Shown here: positions 44,161 to 53,604 of the stretch, one piece after another
Layout: the number at the start of each line of letters is the position of its first letter
Numbering within the stretch: the first letter of the stretch is position 1
Source: Clostridioides sp.
Lineage (GTDB): Bacteria; Bacillota; Clostridia; Peptostreptococcales; Peptostreptococcaceae
Assembly: GCA_031261505.1 (NCBI GenBank)
Contig: JAISJN010000012.1
Span: forward strand, 124,001 to 188,000
Direction: 5' to 3'
Length of the DNA: 64,000 nt
Program-made: the position numbers and the translations under genes
Notes under the pieces: generated by a model
The model's input: only the letters and a program-made list of their open reading frames with translations
Database searches by the model: none
Told to the model about the DNA's origin: nothing

Positions 44161-46083
44161 CTATACCTCCACGCTGTACAAAAACTTTAACGTCCTGTTG
44201 AAATCTTCGCTTAATTTTAATTTTACAACTGATTGTCCGTTTTCTATTCCTACGTCGACTATCTTATCTTTTTCTATTTTATATTCCTTACCATCCTCGT
44301 CTTTTGCTGAATTATAACTTTTATTTGCATTGAATTCATTCTTATACTCGTTGCCCATTCCGTCGACTACATTGAATACTAGATTGAATTTATCAACCTT
44401 CTTCAGCTCTTTTATTCCCTTGAAATCAAACTTTATGTACTCATTATCTCCTACGACAATTCTCTCAACCATATCAGTACTCGTGTTGTATATTTCTTTT
44501 TTATCGTCTTTATCACTTGCTTCCAGGTCTTTTGGAGGTTTTACCTTCTTGAGTTTTCTTTCTTTAATCTCTTTCTCTTCATTTCCTGATTCAAATTCTA
44601 CCTTCTTCTTTGCTTTCGGCTTATTGACTTTGTCGTTTTTCTTTACCAACTGTAATGTTTTTTTATTGCCCTTACTTATACTGACTCTAGATGTATCTTT
44701 TGAAATTTCCTGCTTGAAACTGTACTCAACGGTGTTTATTATATCACTTGTATCTATTATCCCCGATGAAGGATTATTTTTCTTTATTTCTTCATCTAAA
44801 ATCTCGATTATTTTATCATTTAATCTTTTCATAACGGTTCTAGCTTCTTTTTTCAACTCAGGATCTTTTATATGGGAATGAGAAAGTTCCGTATGAGATT
44901 CATTTTCCAAACCCTTTAAAAAATCATCTTCCTTAACACTGTTTGGCATGAGTATTGCATTGAATGGTTTTGTTGCGTTGTTTAGTATTTTCCTATCCTC
45001 AATTTTCATGCCCACGCTTCTTATTACTGCTGTTCTAGCCTTTGTGATTTCGCTGTTGTAACTGAAATACAAATCAAATTTATATTTCTTGTTATTGCCT
45101 TTACTTCCACCTACCTCTATCGTCCTAGGTTTTGTGTTTATATATGTATCCAAATATAATGGTGTGAACTCTTTTTTCATATCACCTATATTCTGCTCAT
45201 AGTACTTTTTATTTTTTATGTACTTGGTAACGGTGTTCTTATCAATTTTTAGGCCGTTTATGCTGACCTCTAGTTTATTTTCTAAGATCGCTACGAAGAA
45301 GTTACTGCATACACTTCTGATTATCTCAACTTCATCGTTGTACTCATCTCTTAGATACGGAATTATTATCTTTAGACCCCTGGTATCTTTTTCGAATATA
45401 TTCCTAAATTTATTTTTATATGGATAGAATTTACCATTTATCTTATCAGTAAAATATCCCGTAGCTCTATATGCTTGACTCCCCATCTTATGCTCGATAA
45501 GATGAACCGTTCCCCCTATGTGCATATTTTTTTCTGCATCACAGTTTGCAAAGAACATTATATTCAAATCGGAGGCTGCGTTGTTAGCAATTTTTCCAAC
45601 ACCGTGAGATCCACCTCTCGCCTTTTCCTTTTCATTGTCTTCTTCAATTGAGTGAACACCCTTGTTATACGCATACACACCAAATGTATCACCTCTAGAT
45701 CCATTTTGCCCTTTACTAGCACCTGACAATCCCTTTGTATTAGAATCTTCGAATGATATGTAATTTATTCCCGCTGATCTAGCCTTTTTCTTCATATGCT
45801 CAATAGTTTCTTTAGTATATGTATTACCTGGCACTAGTAGATTAATTCTATCAGCTATTTCATGAATTGCTGGAATTTCATTTTTTGATATCTTTCCTAA
45901 TTTTATTTTCACATCTACTGGATTTCTAGAATTTCGTAGCCCCGCATCTAGAGAATTTTGACAGTTTTCCCTTACCAGACCATTTATCCCCATCTTTACG
46001 AATTTTTCTAAATTACTATCGAATATAGATTCTTCTATATTCTCAGCGGTGTTAAACTTCCACCTGTAGTCTTCTCTTTCCAT
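44161..46083 (-). CDS. GHKL-type (HSP90/MutL-like) ATPase, first gene of accessory cassette
   Basis: 640-residue protein with an N-terminal GHKL ATP-binding fold. The N box is VRENCQNSLDAG with Glu39, Asn43 and Asp46; the G1 box is FEDSNTKGLSG (Asp113, Gly118); the G2 box is RGGSHGVGKIA (157-166), with Gly-x-Gly-Lys as in MutL/MORC-type ATPases. A second, transducer-like domain follows to about 430, then a Lys/Glu-rich linker (470-540) and a C-terminal beta domain ending FLYSVEV. There is no endonuclease or kinase motif, so it is neither MutL with a nuclease nor a histidine kinase. The ATG at 46083 follows GAGAGG; an earlier TTG is less likely. It leads a coupled operon with two unknown genes. 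Related ATPases occur in defence islands. Confidence 0.82.
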   Translation of the reverse strand: MEREDYRWKFNTAENIEESIFDSNLEKFVKMGINGLVRENCQNSLDAGLRNSRNPVDVKIKLGKISKNEIPAIHEIADRINLLVPGNTYTKETIEHMKKKARSAGINYISFEDSNTKGLSGASKGQNGSRGDTFGVYAYNKGVHSIEEDNEKEKARGGSHGVGKIANNAASDLNIMFFANCDAEKNMHIGGTVHLIEHKMGSQAYRATGYFTDKINGKFYPYKNKFRNIFEKDTRGLKIIIPYLRDEYNDEVEIIRSVCSNFFVAILENKLEVSINGLKIDKNTVTKYIKNKKYYEQNIGDMKKEFTPLYLDTYINTKPRTIEVGGSKGNNKKYKFDLYFSYNSEITKARTAVIRSVGMKIEDRKILNNATKPFNAILMPNSVKEDDFLKGLENESHTELSHSHIKDPELKKEARTVMKRLNDKIIEILDEEIKKNNPSSGIIDTSDIINTVEYSFKQEISKDTSRVSISKGNKKTLQLVKKNDKVNKPKAKKKVEFESGNEEKEIKERKLKKVKPPKDLEASDKDDKKEIYNTSTDMVERIVVGDNEYIKFDFKGIKELKKVDKFNLVFNVVDGMGNEYKNEFNANKSYNSAKDEDGKEYKIEKDKIVDVGIENGQSVVKLKLSEDFNRTLKFLYSVEV

Positions 46084-46105
46084 ATTTTGACCTCTCAATC
46101 ATATA

Positions 46106-46208
46106 ATTAAATGCTGGTTCAATGCTTTCAGTGTGGGATTTGCCACACTGAAATGAAATTTTTGACCGCCACCTATAGAGGTGAGAGCATTTATCTCAAG
46201 TTATATTT
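46106..46208 (+). repeat. Dispersed two-hairpin element, copy L (full length)
   Basis: TTAAATGCTGGTTCAATG start, hairpin 1 TTTCAGTGTGG/CCACACTGAAA, hairpin 2 GCCACCTATAGAGGTG, tail TTATCTCAAGTTATATT. It lies 22 bases upstream of the ATPase start, so the cassette's ribosome binding site and promoter are right beside or inside it. Confidence 0.88.
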
Positions 46209-46342
46209 TGATCTTATGTTATTTACTTATTTAGCAGATGTAATTCAGTTCAAAAAAATACAGTACCCCCCAGTATTATTATATAAAACGTTTTCCATTT
46301 TTTCAATAATTATGTGATATTTTGTATAAATTTGATAAGTCT

Positions 46343-46432
46343 TGTAGTTTATCTCAAACCTCTACATGCGACTGTCATAATTCTCATTTCAGTGCTGCTC
46401 GAACTACCCACAATGCAATCATCACTCAATAT
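46343..46432 (-). repeat. Dispersed element, copy O, inverted
   Basis: On the minus strand ATTGAGTGATGATTGCATTG, then AGCACTGAAATGAGAATTATGAC, GCATGTAGAGGTTTGAGATAAACT. It is a degenerate nearly complete copy facing the opposite way to copy L, 135 bases away. Both are in the 491-base gap between pyk and the cassette. Confidence 0.6.
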
Positions 46433-46458
46433 TATATCAAGCTAAATTATTCACTTAA

Positions 46459-46498
46459 TAAAAAATGAGGTCACTGCATATTAACAGCGACCTCACCT
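46459..46498 (-). terminator. Terminator of pyk
   Basis: On the minus strand GAGGTCGCTG, loop TTAATATG, CAGTGACCTC, then ATTTTTTATT. It lies about 75 bases after the pyk stop. Confidence 0.88.
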
Positions 46499-46574
46499 TA
46501 TTAAATTCTAATCTATTTCACATAAATTTAACTCTAGTCTTTTAACGCTCAACCTAATTTACTAAAATTCTAAT

Positions 46575-48335
46575 CTAGATTACACGAGTTGAACCCCTGT
46601 ACACTACACCTCTAGATGCGTCCACCGTAATTGTTTCACCTGTAACCACATCGTCGATCACTCCATCAGCTGATAGTATTACCGGTATATTGTTTGTTAT
46701 ACCAAATATAGAAGCGTGTGAAGTCATACCTCCTACCTCTGTCACTATCGCACTTGACCTAGCTAGGAATTCATTCATTTCCGGATTTATATAGCTTGAA
46801 ACTATTATATCTCCGTCTTTAAAGTCCTTGAAACTGTCTTGGTCTTTGACTAGGCAAACTCTTCCTTCTACTGTCTGTTGGCCTACTCCTACCCCAGCTA
46901 CAATTTCTTCGTTTATTATATGAACCTTTATAAGGTTGGTTGTTCCACTTACACCGGTTGGCACTCCTGCTGTAACCACAACCAATTCTCCTTCAGATAT
47001 ATATCCCGCATCTTGTGCTGTTGCGATTGCCGATTCGATTACCTCGTCAGTATCGTTTGTAAATCTGGATTTAAGTGGGTAAACTCCCCATATAAGTGCT
47101 AGTTGTCTCATCACTCTATCGTCTATCGTAGTCGCTATTATTTGAGACTGTGGTCTAAATTTCGATATCATTCTAGCAGTGTGACCCGATGAAGTAGGCG
47201 TTATTATCGAAGACGCCTTGAGTTCTTCAGCAATATTGCAGGTTGCATGGCTTATTGCGTCTGTCACTGCAATTTGTTGTTCTCCTATTGTACCTAGAGC
47301 CTTTGTATAATCTAAGGTTTCCTCTGTTCTTTTAGCTATTGTCGCCATCATTTTTACCGCTTCTACTGGGTATTTTCCTGATGCAGTTTCGCCTGATAAC
47401 ATTATCGCATCTGTTCCATCGTAAATTGCATTTGCCACATCTGTAGCCTCAGCCCTCGTAGGTCTAGGATTTCTTATCATAGAATCCAACATTTGAGTTG
47501 CTGTGATAACTGGTTTTCCTAGTTCATTGCATTTTTTTATCATCATTTTTTGGACTATAGGCATTTCCTCTGTTGGAATTTCAACGCCTAAATCTCCCCT
47601 TGCAACCATGAGTCCATCAGAAACCTTTAGTATTTCCTCTAGATTTTCTATACCCTCTTGGTTCTCTATCTTTGATATTATCTTTACATCTGTTGCATTG
47701 TTGTTTTCAAGTACTTCTCTTATGGCTAGTACATCGGATACTTTTCTCACAAATGACGCTGCGATGTAGTCTATTCCTTCTCTAACTCCAAATTCAATAT
47801 CGTCTATATCTTTTTGAGTTAGGGCTGGAAGGTTTATTTTTATGCCTGGTACGTTGATTCCCTTGTGATTCTTTACTATACCTGCATTTTCAACCGTGCA
47901 TCTTATTTCTTGCCCTGAAATTTCTTTGACTCTGAGTCCAACTAGACCGTCGTCTATAAGAATTTGCGCACCTGCTTCCACGTCGTTTATCAATCCTTTA
48001 TAGCTCACTGTACACCTAGTTTTATCACCTAGAACCTCATCCATTGTAATAGTGAAATCTTGCCCTTGCTCTAGTAGAACTTCTGGATCTTTGAAGTTTC
48101 CCGTTCTTATTTCAGGTCCTTTTGTATCTAAAAGTATCGCTACTGGTTTATTTATCTTTGCACTTACCTTTTTCGCAAGGTCAAATCTCGCCTTCTGTTC
48201 CTCGTGTGTACCGTGTGAAAAGTTGAATCTACATACGTTTAACCCTGACAACATCATGTTTGTCAAAGTTTCTTCGCTGTCTGATGCTGGTCCCAGCGTA
48301 CAAACTATTTTTGTTTTGTTTAATTTATTTAACAT
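46575..48335 (-). CDS. pyk: Pyruvate kinase with C-terminal PEP-utilising domain
   Basis: Converts phosphoenolpyruvate and ADP to pyruvate and ATP. The 586-residue chain has the barrel core (TKIVCTLGPAS, CRFNFSHG, substrate site MVARGDLGVEIP, TATQMLDSMI) and the allosteric C domain. It also has the extra domain of about 110 residues found in Bacillus and clostridial forms, with EVGGMTSHASIFG, homologous to the swivelling phosphohistidine domain of PEP-utilising enzymes. GGGGAGAG precedes the ATG. It follows pfkA by 203 bases, the usual Firmicute pair, and has a terminator after it. Confidence 0.96.
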   Translation of the reverse strand: MLNKLNKTKIVCTLGPASDSEETLTNMMLSGLNVCRFNFSHGTHEEQKARFDLAKKVSAKINKPVAILLDTKGPEIRTGNFKDPEVLLEQGQDFTITMDEVLGDKTRCTVSYKGLINDVEAGAQILIDDGLVGLRVKEISGQEIRCTVENAGIVKNHKGINVPGIKINLPALTQKDIDDIEFGVREGIDYIAASFVRKVSDVLAIREVLENNNATDVKIISKIENQEGIENLEEILKVSDGLMVARGDLGVEIPTEEMPIVQKMMIKKCNELGKPVITATQMLDSMIRNPRPTRAEATDVANAIYDGTDAIMLSGETASGKYPVEAVKMMATIAKRTEETLDYTKALGTIGEQQIAVTDAISHATCNIAEELKASSIITPTSSGHTARMISKFRPQSQIIATTIDDRVMRQLALIWGVYPLKSRFTNDTDEVIESAIATAQDAGYISEGELVVVTAGVPTGVSGTTNLIKVHIINEEIVAGVGVGQQTVEGRVCLVKDQDSFKDFKDGDIIVSSYINPEMNEFLARSSAIVTEVGGMTSHASIFGITNNIPVILSADGVIDDVVTGETITVDASRGVVYRGSTRVI

Positions 48336-48538
48336 TACTTCTCTCCCCTCACCAGTTTTTATATAAATTTGCAGGTTATCTTAATAATATAAATCACTTT
48401 TTATTTTATATCTTATTTAACCATGTATTTTGTAGAACTTACCTTATTCTATTCTACACTGTTAGTTTACCACTAAATGTAGAGGAGTAAAAGCAAAGTT
48501 TCATTAAAAATGTAAATTTTATGTTAGATATTCTCGAG

Positions 48539-49498
48539 TTATATCGACAGTATTTTAATCATTTCGTAGAAGTCTTTTCTAATTTCTTTTTTCATGTCTA
48601 AAGCTTCCTGTATTTCGACATCTACAATTTCATTTCTTGCTATTCCGACTACCTTGGTTGACGAGCCTTCCATTATTAATTCTATAGCTCGTATTCCCAG
48701 TCTGCTGGCTAGGATTCTGTCAAATGCCGTTGGGTTCCCACCTCTTTGGACATGTCCTAGGATTGTGAGCCTAAGGTCAAATCCCGTTTCTTTTTCTACA
48801 TTTTGTTTGAGCGCCGTTATATCGTGTACCCCTTCTGATAGGATTATTATGCTGTGCTTTTTACCCCTCAGCTGTGTTGTTTTTAATCTAAAGGCTATAT
48901 CTTCAACTGTCATCTCTTCTTCTGGTATTAGAACTGCTTCAGCGCCTCCTGCCAATCCTGTATACAATGCTAGGTCTCCACATTCGCGTCCCATTACCTC
49001 TACTATATGAATTCTTTCATGTGATGCTGAGGTATCTCTTATCTTGCTTATTGCATCTGTTGCCGTTGATATTGCCGTGTCGAATCCTATTGTGTAGTCT
49101 GTGTAAGCTAGGTCGTTGTCGATTGTGGCTGGTATGCCTATCGAAGGGATTCCATATGCGCTTAGCTTTTCTAGCCCTTTGAAAGTTCCATCCCCACCTA
49201 TTGCTATTAAATAATCTATCTGGTGTTTTTTTAGTATTTCACTCGCTTTTTTTAGCCCCGAGTCTGTCCTGAATTCTTCACATCTCGATGATTTTAATAT
49301 TGTACCGCCTTTTTGAATTATATCGCCGACTGAAGATAGCTCCATTTCTTCGAAATCTTCTTCTAGTAATCCACAGTATCCACGATTTATTCCGTATACC
49401 TTGCATCCGTAGTATATTCCCGCTCTTACTACCGCCCTGATTGCTGCATTCATTCCAGGCGCATCTCCACCGCTTGTTAGAACACCTATACGCTTCAT
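48539..49498 (-). CDS. pfkA: ATP-dependent 6-phosphofructokinase
   Basis: Glycolytic enzyme of 319 residues, the length of bacterial homotetrameric PFK-1. The ATP site is LTSGGDAPGMNAAIRAVVR and GGDGTF, and the catalytic Asp is in PATIDNDLAYTDYTIGFDT. The Gly at the phosphate position indicates ATP rather than pyrophosphate as donor. AAGGGAGG lies upstream of the ATG. A full dispersed element (copy M) separates it from dnaE. It sits in the widespread Firmicute order dnaE-pfkA-pyk. Confidence 0.96.
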   Translation of the reverse strand: MKRIGVLTSGGDAPGMNAAIRAVVRAGIYYGCKVYGINRGYCGLLEEDFEEMELSSVGDIIQKGGTILKSSRCEEFRTDSGLKKASEILKKHQIDYLIAIGGDGTFKGLEKLSAYGIPSIGIPATIDNDLAYTDYTIGFDTAISTATDAISKIRDTSASHERIHIVEVMGRECGDLALYTGLAGGAEAVLIPEEEMTVEDIAFRLKTTQLRGKKHSIIILSEGVHDITALKQNVEKETGFDLRLTILGHVQRGGNPTAFDRILASRLGIRAIELIMEGSSTKVVGIARNEIVDVEIQEALDMKKEIRKDFYEMIKILSI

Positions 49499-49514
49499 TC
49501 ATTGACCTCCCTTG

Positions 49515-49629
49515 ATTAAATGACAATCCCTACAATGGTGATTATTTATGATGGTGAATTTGACCAAACATAAAATGAGATTTATGCCCGACACCTATAT
49601 AGGTGTGGACATTTATCTCAAGTCATATT
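49515..49629 (+). repeat. Dispersed two-hairpin element, copy M
   Basis: TTAAATGACAATCCC start with a divergent hairpin 1 region, then AAAATGAGATTTATGCC, CACCTATATAGGTG core and GGACATTTATCTCAAGTCATATT tail. It lies in the 202-base gap between dnaE and pfkA. Confidence 0.8.
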
Positions 49630-49700
49630 TAAACTTTGTACTTACCTTTATGCTTAACCTCTGTAATTAAACTCTGTAATTAACTTTGTACTCAACCTTT

Positions 49701-52700
49701 TTACCTAACCTTTATATTTTCACTTGGTAGTATTCGCTCTAGCCCTGAAATTAATTCATCGTTTGCGATTGTTCCAAGTCCTGTCATCCTGTACGATTTT
49801 TTAGAACCATTTTTGCTTTCATCTTCTGGACAGAGGTAGATTACGTCGTTACCTCTTTGTGTCTTGGCGATTTCAGTTATTTCGTACGTCATAACAGCAT
49901 TTTTTAGGCTATCTATTTTTATATATATCCTTTTTCCTTCTTTAAAATTTTCATTCGTGGATATATTCTTATTGCCCATATTTTCGCCATTGTTGTATCT
50001 ACTAGCATCATTGTGCACACCGCCATTATTATATCTATTTGAGCCGTTGTATCCTCCGCCGTTGTAACCATTGCCACCGTATCCATTTTTCCTATAGCTG
50101 TTTTCCTCAAACTCGCTATGGTCTGCGATGTTTTTTATCTCTCTTGCGATCAACTTCGCCTCTTCATCTTCTTTTGCTGTCAAACTTCCCTTGATTAGGA
50201 TGATTTCATCCTCGCCTAGCAAGTTTTTAAACTTAGTCAACATCTGAGGGAAGACTATGACCTCTATATTCCCAAATAAATCTTCTAGTTCTATAAATGC
50301 CATCATGTCGTTTCTTCTCGTCGTCTTTATCGTCTTTTTAGATATCATTCCACCCATTATTACTTCTTTGTCGTTTAGGTTTAGGTAGGTCTCCATATCT
50401 TCACTGGCTTCGTGTATCTTTCCTATGTCTATCGAAGTCCTTTCCATAAGCAATTCTTCGTATTCTGATAGAGGATGCCCGCTTACATACATTCCTAGGA
50501 CCTCTTTTTCTAGAGATAGTTTGTATTTTTCATTGTACTCTTTTATACTCGGGATCGAATATATATCCCCCATCATTGTTCCTCCAGCATTTGCCGTTGA
50601 AATATTAGAGTCAGCTCCATCTTGCAAGCCGATATTTTGCTCGGAGCCGCTTGGTTCGTCCATTGATCCCATCATATCAAATAGGGATATCTGTCCCTTT
50701 ACATTTTTCTTTCTGTCCATGGCTATGCTGTTTACCACTGGCTCGTACCCCGACATCATGCTCGCCCTGTTTTCGCTTATTCCATCGAAGGCCCCGCATT
50801 TTATAAGGCTTTCTATTACTCTCTTGTTCGTGTCCTTTGGGTCTATTCTTTTTACAAAATCTATGAAGTCCTTGAATTTGCCCGTGGCTTCTCTTTCCTC
50901 TATTATATTTTGGATTATATTTACACCCACGTTTTTTACGGCTGCTAATCCAAATCTTATATTGTTTTCTTCAACTGAGAATTTTGTAAAACTCTTGTTT
51001 ATATCCGGTGGAAGGACTTGAATATCCATTGATTTACATTCTCTGATGTATTCGACTACCTTGTCTGTATTGCCCATTATGCTGGTAATCAATGCCGCCA
51101 TGAATTCAACTGGATAATGCGTCTTTAAATACGCTGTCTCATATGCTAGTACCCCGTAGCATGCAGCGTGCGACTTGTTGAAAGCGTATTTGGCAAAGTC
51201 TATCATATCGTCGAATATTACGTTTGCAGCTTCTTCTGGAACTCCATTTCTTACACAACCCATGATTTCTATCTCGCCGTTGTCGTCGTATTTTCCATGG
51301 ATGAAGTACTGTCTTTCCTCTTCCATCACGTCCATTTTCTTCTTGCTCATCGCCCTTCTAACTAGGTCACTTCTTCCGTAGCTATATCCACCTAGATCCC
51401 TAACCACCTGCATTACCTGTTCTTGGTAGACTAGGCATCCGTATGTCACCTCTAGTATCGGCTTTAGTTTCTCATGGGCGTATGTTACTTTTTCTGGATG
51501 GTTCTTATTTTCAATATATTTAGGTATTGAGTCCATTGGGCCCGGTCTGTATAGTGATATTCCGGCTATTACGTCCTCGATCATGCTCGGTTTAAGCTGC
51601 TTCATAAAGCTTCTCATACCTGAACTTTCCAGCTGGAACACCCCTAGTGTATTTCCAGATGAAAGCATTTCGTATACCTCTGAATCGTCGTAGTCCATGC
51701 TCGAGAAGTCAATCTTCTCTGTGTATCCCTTGGCTTCCCTGTTTTTCTCAATCAATTCTAAGGTGTCGTTGATAACTGTCAAAGTCCTAAGTCCCAAGAA
51801 GTCCATTTTCAAAAGTCCTAGTTCTTCGAGGGTCGTCATACCGTACTGTGTTGTAATTGAGTCCTGGTTCTTATAAAGCGGTACGTAGTTGTCAACTGGA
51901 TCCTTAGATATTACAACACCTGCAGCATGGGTGGAAGCATGTCTCAGCATTCCCTCCATCTGCTTTGAGATGTCGATTATCTCCTTGCTCTCCTCGTCTT
52001 CATCATACATCTCCTTGAGGTTCGGATTGGTGTCTAGAGCCTTGTCGATTGTCATTCCAATAGCAAATGGTATCTCTTTTGCAATCTTGTCGACCTTGCT
52101 GTAGGCTATGTCTAACACTCTTCCAACGTCCCTTATAGCTGCCTTTGCCCCCATTGTTCCAAAGGTAATTATCTGTGCAACGTGATCCTCTCCGTACTTT
52201 CTCTTTACATAATCTATGACTTCTTCACGTCTTTCATAGCAGAAGTCGATATCTATATCCGGCATAGATACACGCTCTGGATTTAGGAAACGCTCAAAGA
52301 GTAGTGAATATTTAATAGGGTCTATGTCGGTTATTTTAAGCGTGTACGATACTATAGAGCCTGCCGCACTACCCCTTCCAGGTCCAACCACTATCCCATT
52401 TTCCTTGGAATAGTTGATAAAATCCCAAACTATCAGAAAGTATTCCACATATCCCATTGTGTTTATGACATCTAACTCGTAGTCGAGTCTATCTATTATC
52501 TCCTGACTCGGCTCTCCATACCTTTCTCTCAATCCCTTCTCACACAACTCCCTGAGATACGCATATGCTGTCTTCCCATCTGGAACATCGTACTTTGGAA
52601 GGTGGTAGGTGTTAAAGTCAAACTCTATCTCACATCTATCGGCGATTTTTACCGTATTGTCCAATGCCTCTTGAACATATGAGAAATTTTCTTCCATTTC

Positions 52701-53450
52701 AGCCCTCGATTTTAGATAGAATTCATCGCTTGCAAACCTCATCCTAGTAGGGTCGTCCAAGGTCTTTCCCATTTGAATACACATTAGTACATCGTGTGTC
52801 TTTGCGTCGCCCTTGTCTACATAGTGGACGTCATTTGTAGCAACTAGCGGAATTCCAGTCTCCTTTGATAGTTTTATCATTCCTGCATTTACTTCTTTCT
52901 GCTCTGGTATTCCGTGGTCCTGGATTTCTAGGTAGAAATTGCCTTGTCCAAATATTTCATTGTATTTGAGTGCGTATCTCTTTGCTCCGTCGTAGTTTCT
53001 ATCCATCAGATTCCTGGAAACATCTCCTGCTAGGCAGGCTGAGCAGGCTATTATGCCCTCGCTGTATTTTTTTAATTCTTCTAGGTCCACTCTAGGCTTG
53101 TAATAAAATCCTTCTGTATAGGATATGGATACCAATTTAATTAGATTTTTGTATCCGAGCATGTTTTCTGCCAAAAGAACTAGATGCCCCATCCTCTTAT
53201 CTAGGTTTGAGTCCTTGTCTCTAAGCGACCTCGGCGCTGTGTATATCTCACAGCCGATTATTGGCTTTATCCCCTCTTTTTTTGCTTTTTTATAGAAATC
53301 TATCGCCCCGAACATGTTTCCATGGTCGGTGATAGCTATTGTATTTTGACCAATTTCTTTAGCTCGTTTCATAAGTTTGTCGAGTCTTGAGAAGCCATCG
53401 AGCAAACTATATTCCGTATGCACGTGAAGATGCACAAAATTGTCTCCCAT
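49701..53450 (-). CDS. dnaE: DNA polymerase III alpha subunit, DnaE type
   Basis: Replicative C-family polymerase of 1249 residues. It has an N-terminal PHP domain (VHLHVHTEYSLLDGFSRL), the palm with catalytic aspartates in MPDIDIDFCYERR, GPGRGSAAGS, a fingers domain, a tandem HhH region and an OB fold near residue 1000-1090 (GNIEVIVFPQML). After the OB fold is an unusual Gly/Asn/Tyr-rich insert of about 60 residues (NGYGGNGYNGGGYNG and similar), followed by the C-terminal KRIYIKIDSLKNAV segment. Being DnaE rather than PolC, it probably acts on the lagging strand and primer handoff, if a polC exists elsewhere. GGAAGGAGTG precedes the ATG. Confidence 0.96.
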   Translation of the reverse strand: MGDNFVHLHVHTEYSLLDGFSRLDKLMKRAKEIGQNTIAITDHGNMFGAIDFYKKAKKEGIKPIIGCEIYTAPRSLRDKDSNLDKRMGHLVLLAENMLGYKNLIKLVSISYTEGFYYKPRVDLEELKKYSEGIIACSACLAGDVSRNLMDRNYDGAKRYALKYNEIFGQGNFYLEIQDHGIPEQKEVNAGMIKLSKETGIPLVATNDVHYVDKGDAKTHDVLMCIQMGKTLDDPTRMRFASDEFYLKSRAEMEENFSYVQEALDNTVKIADRCEIEFDFNTYHLPKYDVPDGKTAYAYLRELCEKGLRERYGEPSQEIIDRLDYELDVINTMGYVEYFLIVWDFINYSKENGIVVGPGRGSAAGSIVSYTLKITDIDPIKYSLLFERFLNPERVSMPDIDIDFCYERREEVIDYVKRKYGEDHVAQIITFGTMGAKAAIRDVGRVLDIAYSKVDKIAKEIPFAIGMTIDKALDTNPNLKEMYDEDEESKEIIDISKQMEGMLRHASTHAAGVVISKDPVDNYVPLYKNQDSITTQYGMTTLEELGLLKMDFLGLRTLTVINDTLELIEKNREAKGYTEKIDFSSMDYDDSEVYEMLSSGNTLGVFQLESSGMRSFMKQLKPSMIEDVIAGISLYRPGPMDSIPKYIENKNHPEKVTYAHEKLKPILEVTYGCLVYQEQVMQVVRDLGGYSYGRSDLVRRAMSKKKMDVMEEERQYFIHGKYDDNGEIEIMGCVRNGVPEEAANVIFDDMIDFAKYAFNKSHAACYGVLAYETAYLKTHYPVEFMAALITSIMGNTDKVVEYIRECKSMDIQVLPPDINKSFTKFSVEENNIRFGLAAVKNVGVNIIQNIIEEREATGKFKDFIDFVKRIDPKDTNKRVIESLIKCGAFDGISENRASMMSGYEPVVNSIAMDRKKNVKGQISLFDMMGSMDEPSGSEQNIGLQDGADSNISTANAGGTMMGDIYSIPSIKEYNEKYKLSLEKEVLGMYVSGHPLSEYEELLMERTSIDIGKIHEASEDMETYLNLNDKEVIMGGMISKKTIKTTRRNDMMAFIELEDLFGNIEVIVFPQMLTKFKNLLGEDEIILIKGSLTAKEDEEAKLIAREIKNIADHSEFEENSYRKNGYGGNGYNGGGYNGSNRYNNGGVHNDASRYNNGENMGNKNISTNENFKEGKRIYIKIDSLKNAVMTYEITEIAKTQRGNDVIYLCPEDESKNGSKKSYRMTGLGTIANDELISGLERILPSENIKVR

Positions 53451-53492
53451 ACCTTCACTCCTTCCCTTATCACTTTATTTTACCACAAAAAC

Positions 53493-53535
53493 TCAAATGG
53501 TGATTCAACGATTTAAGATGGTGCAAAGCTCAGCC
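53493..53535 (+). repeat. 5' half of the dispersed element, copy N
   Basis: CAAATGGTGATTCAACG is identical to the start of copy A over 15 bases, then ATTTAAGATGGTGCAAAG is lost to divergence. No hairpin 2. Confidence 0.6.
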
Positions 53536-53555
53536 TAATCCTAAATCTATTAAAT

Positions 53556-53586
53556 AAAAAAAGAGAACAAAATAGTCATCTATTCT
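53556..53586 (-). terminator. Possible terminator of whiA
   Basis: On the minus strand AGAATAG, loop ATGA, CTATTTTGTTCT then CTTTTTTTA; the stem has a bulge. It begins about 20 bases after the whiA stop. Confidence 0.5.
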
Positions 53587-53604
53587 GATCCCTTATCATC
53601 TTCA

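Noticed and set aside
44330-44881. Plus-strand frame of 183 codons, Ser/Phe-rich, opposite the GHKL ATPase gene
   Set aside because: Antisense shadow of the Lys/Glu-rich linker; composition (Ser, Phe, Leu) is what the complement of Lys/Glu codons gives.
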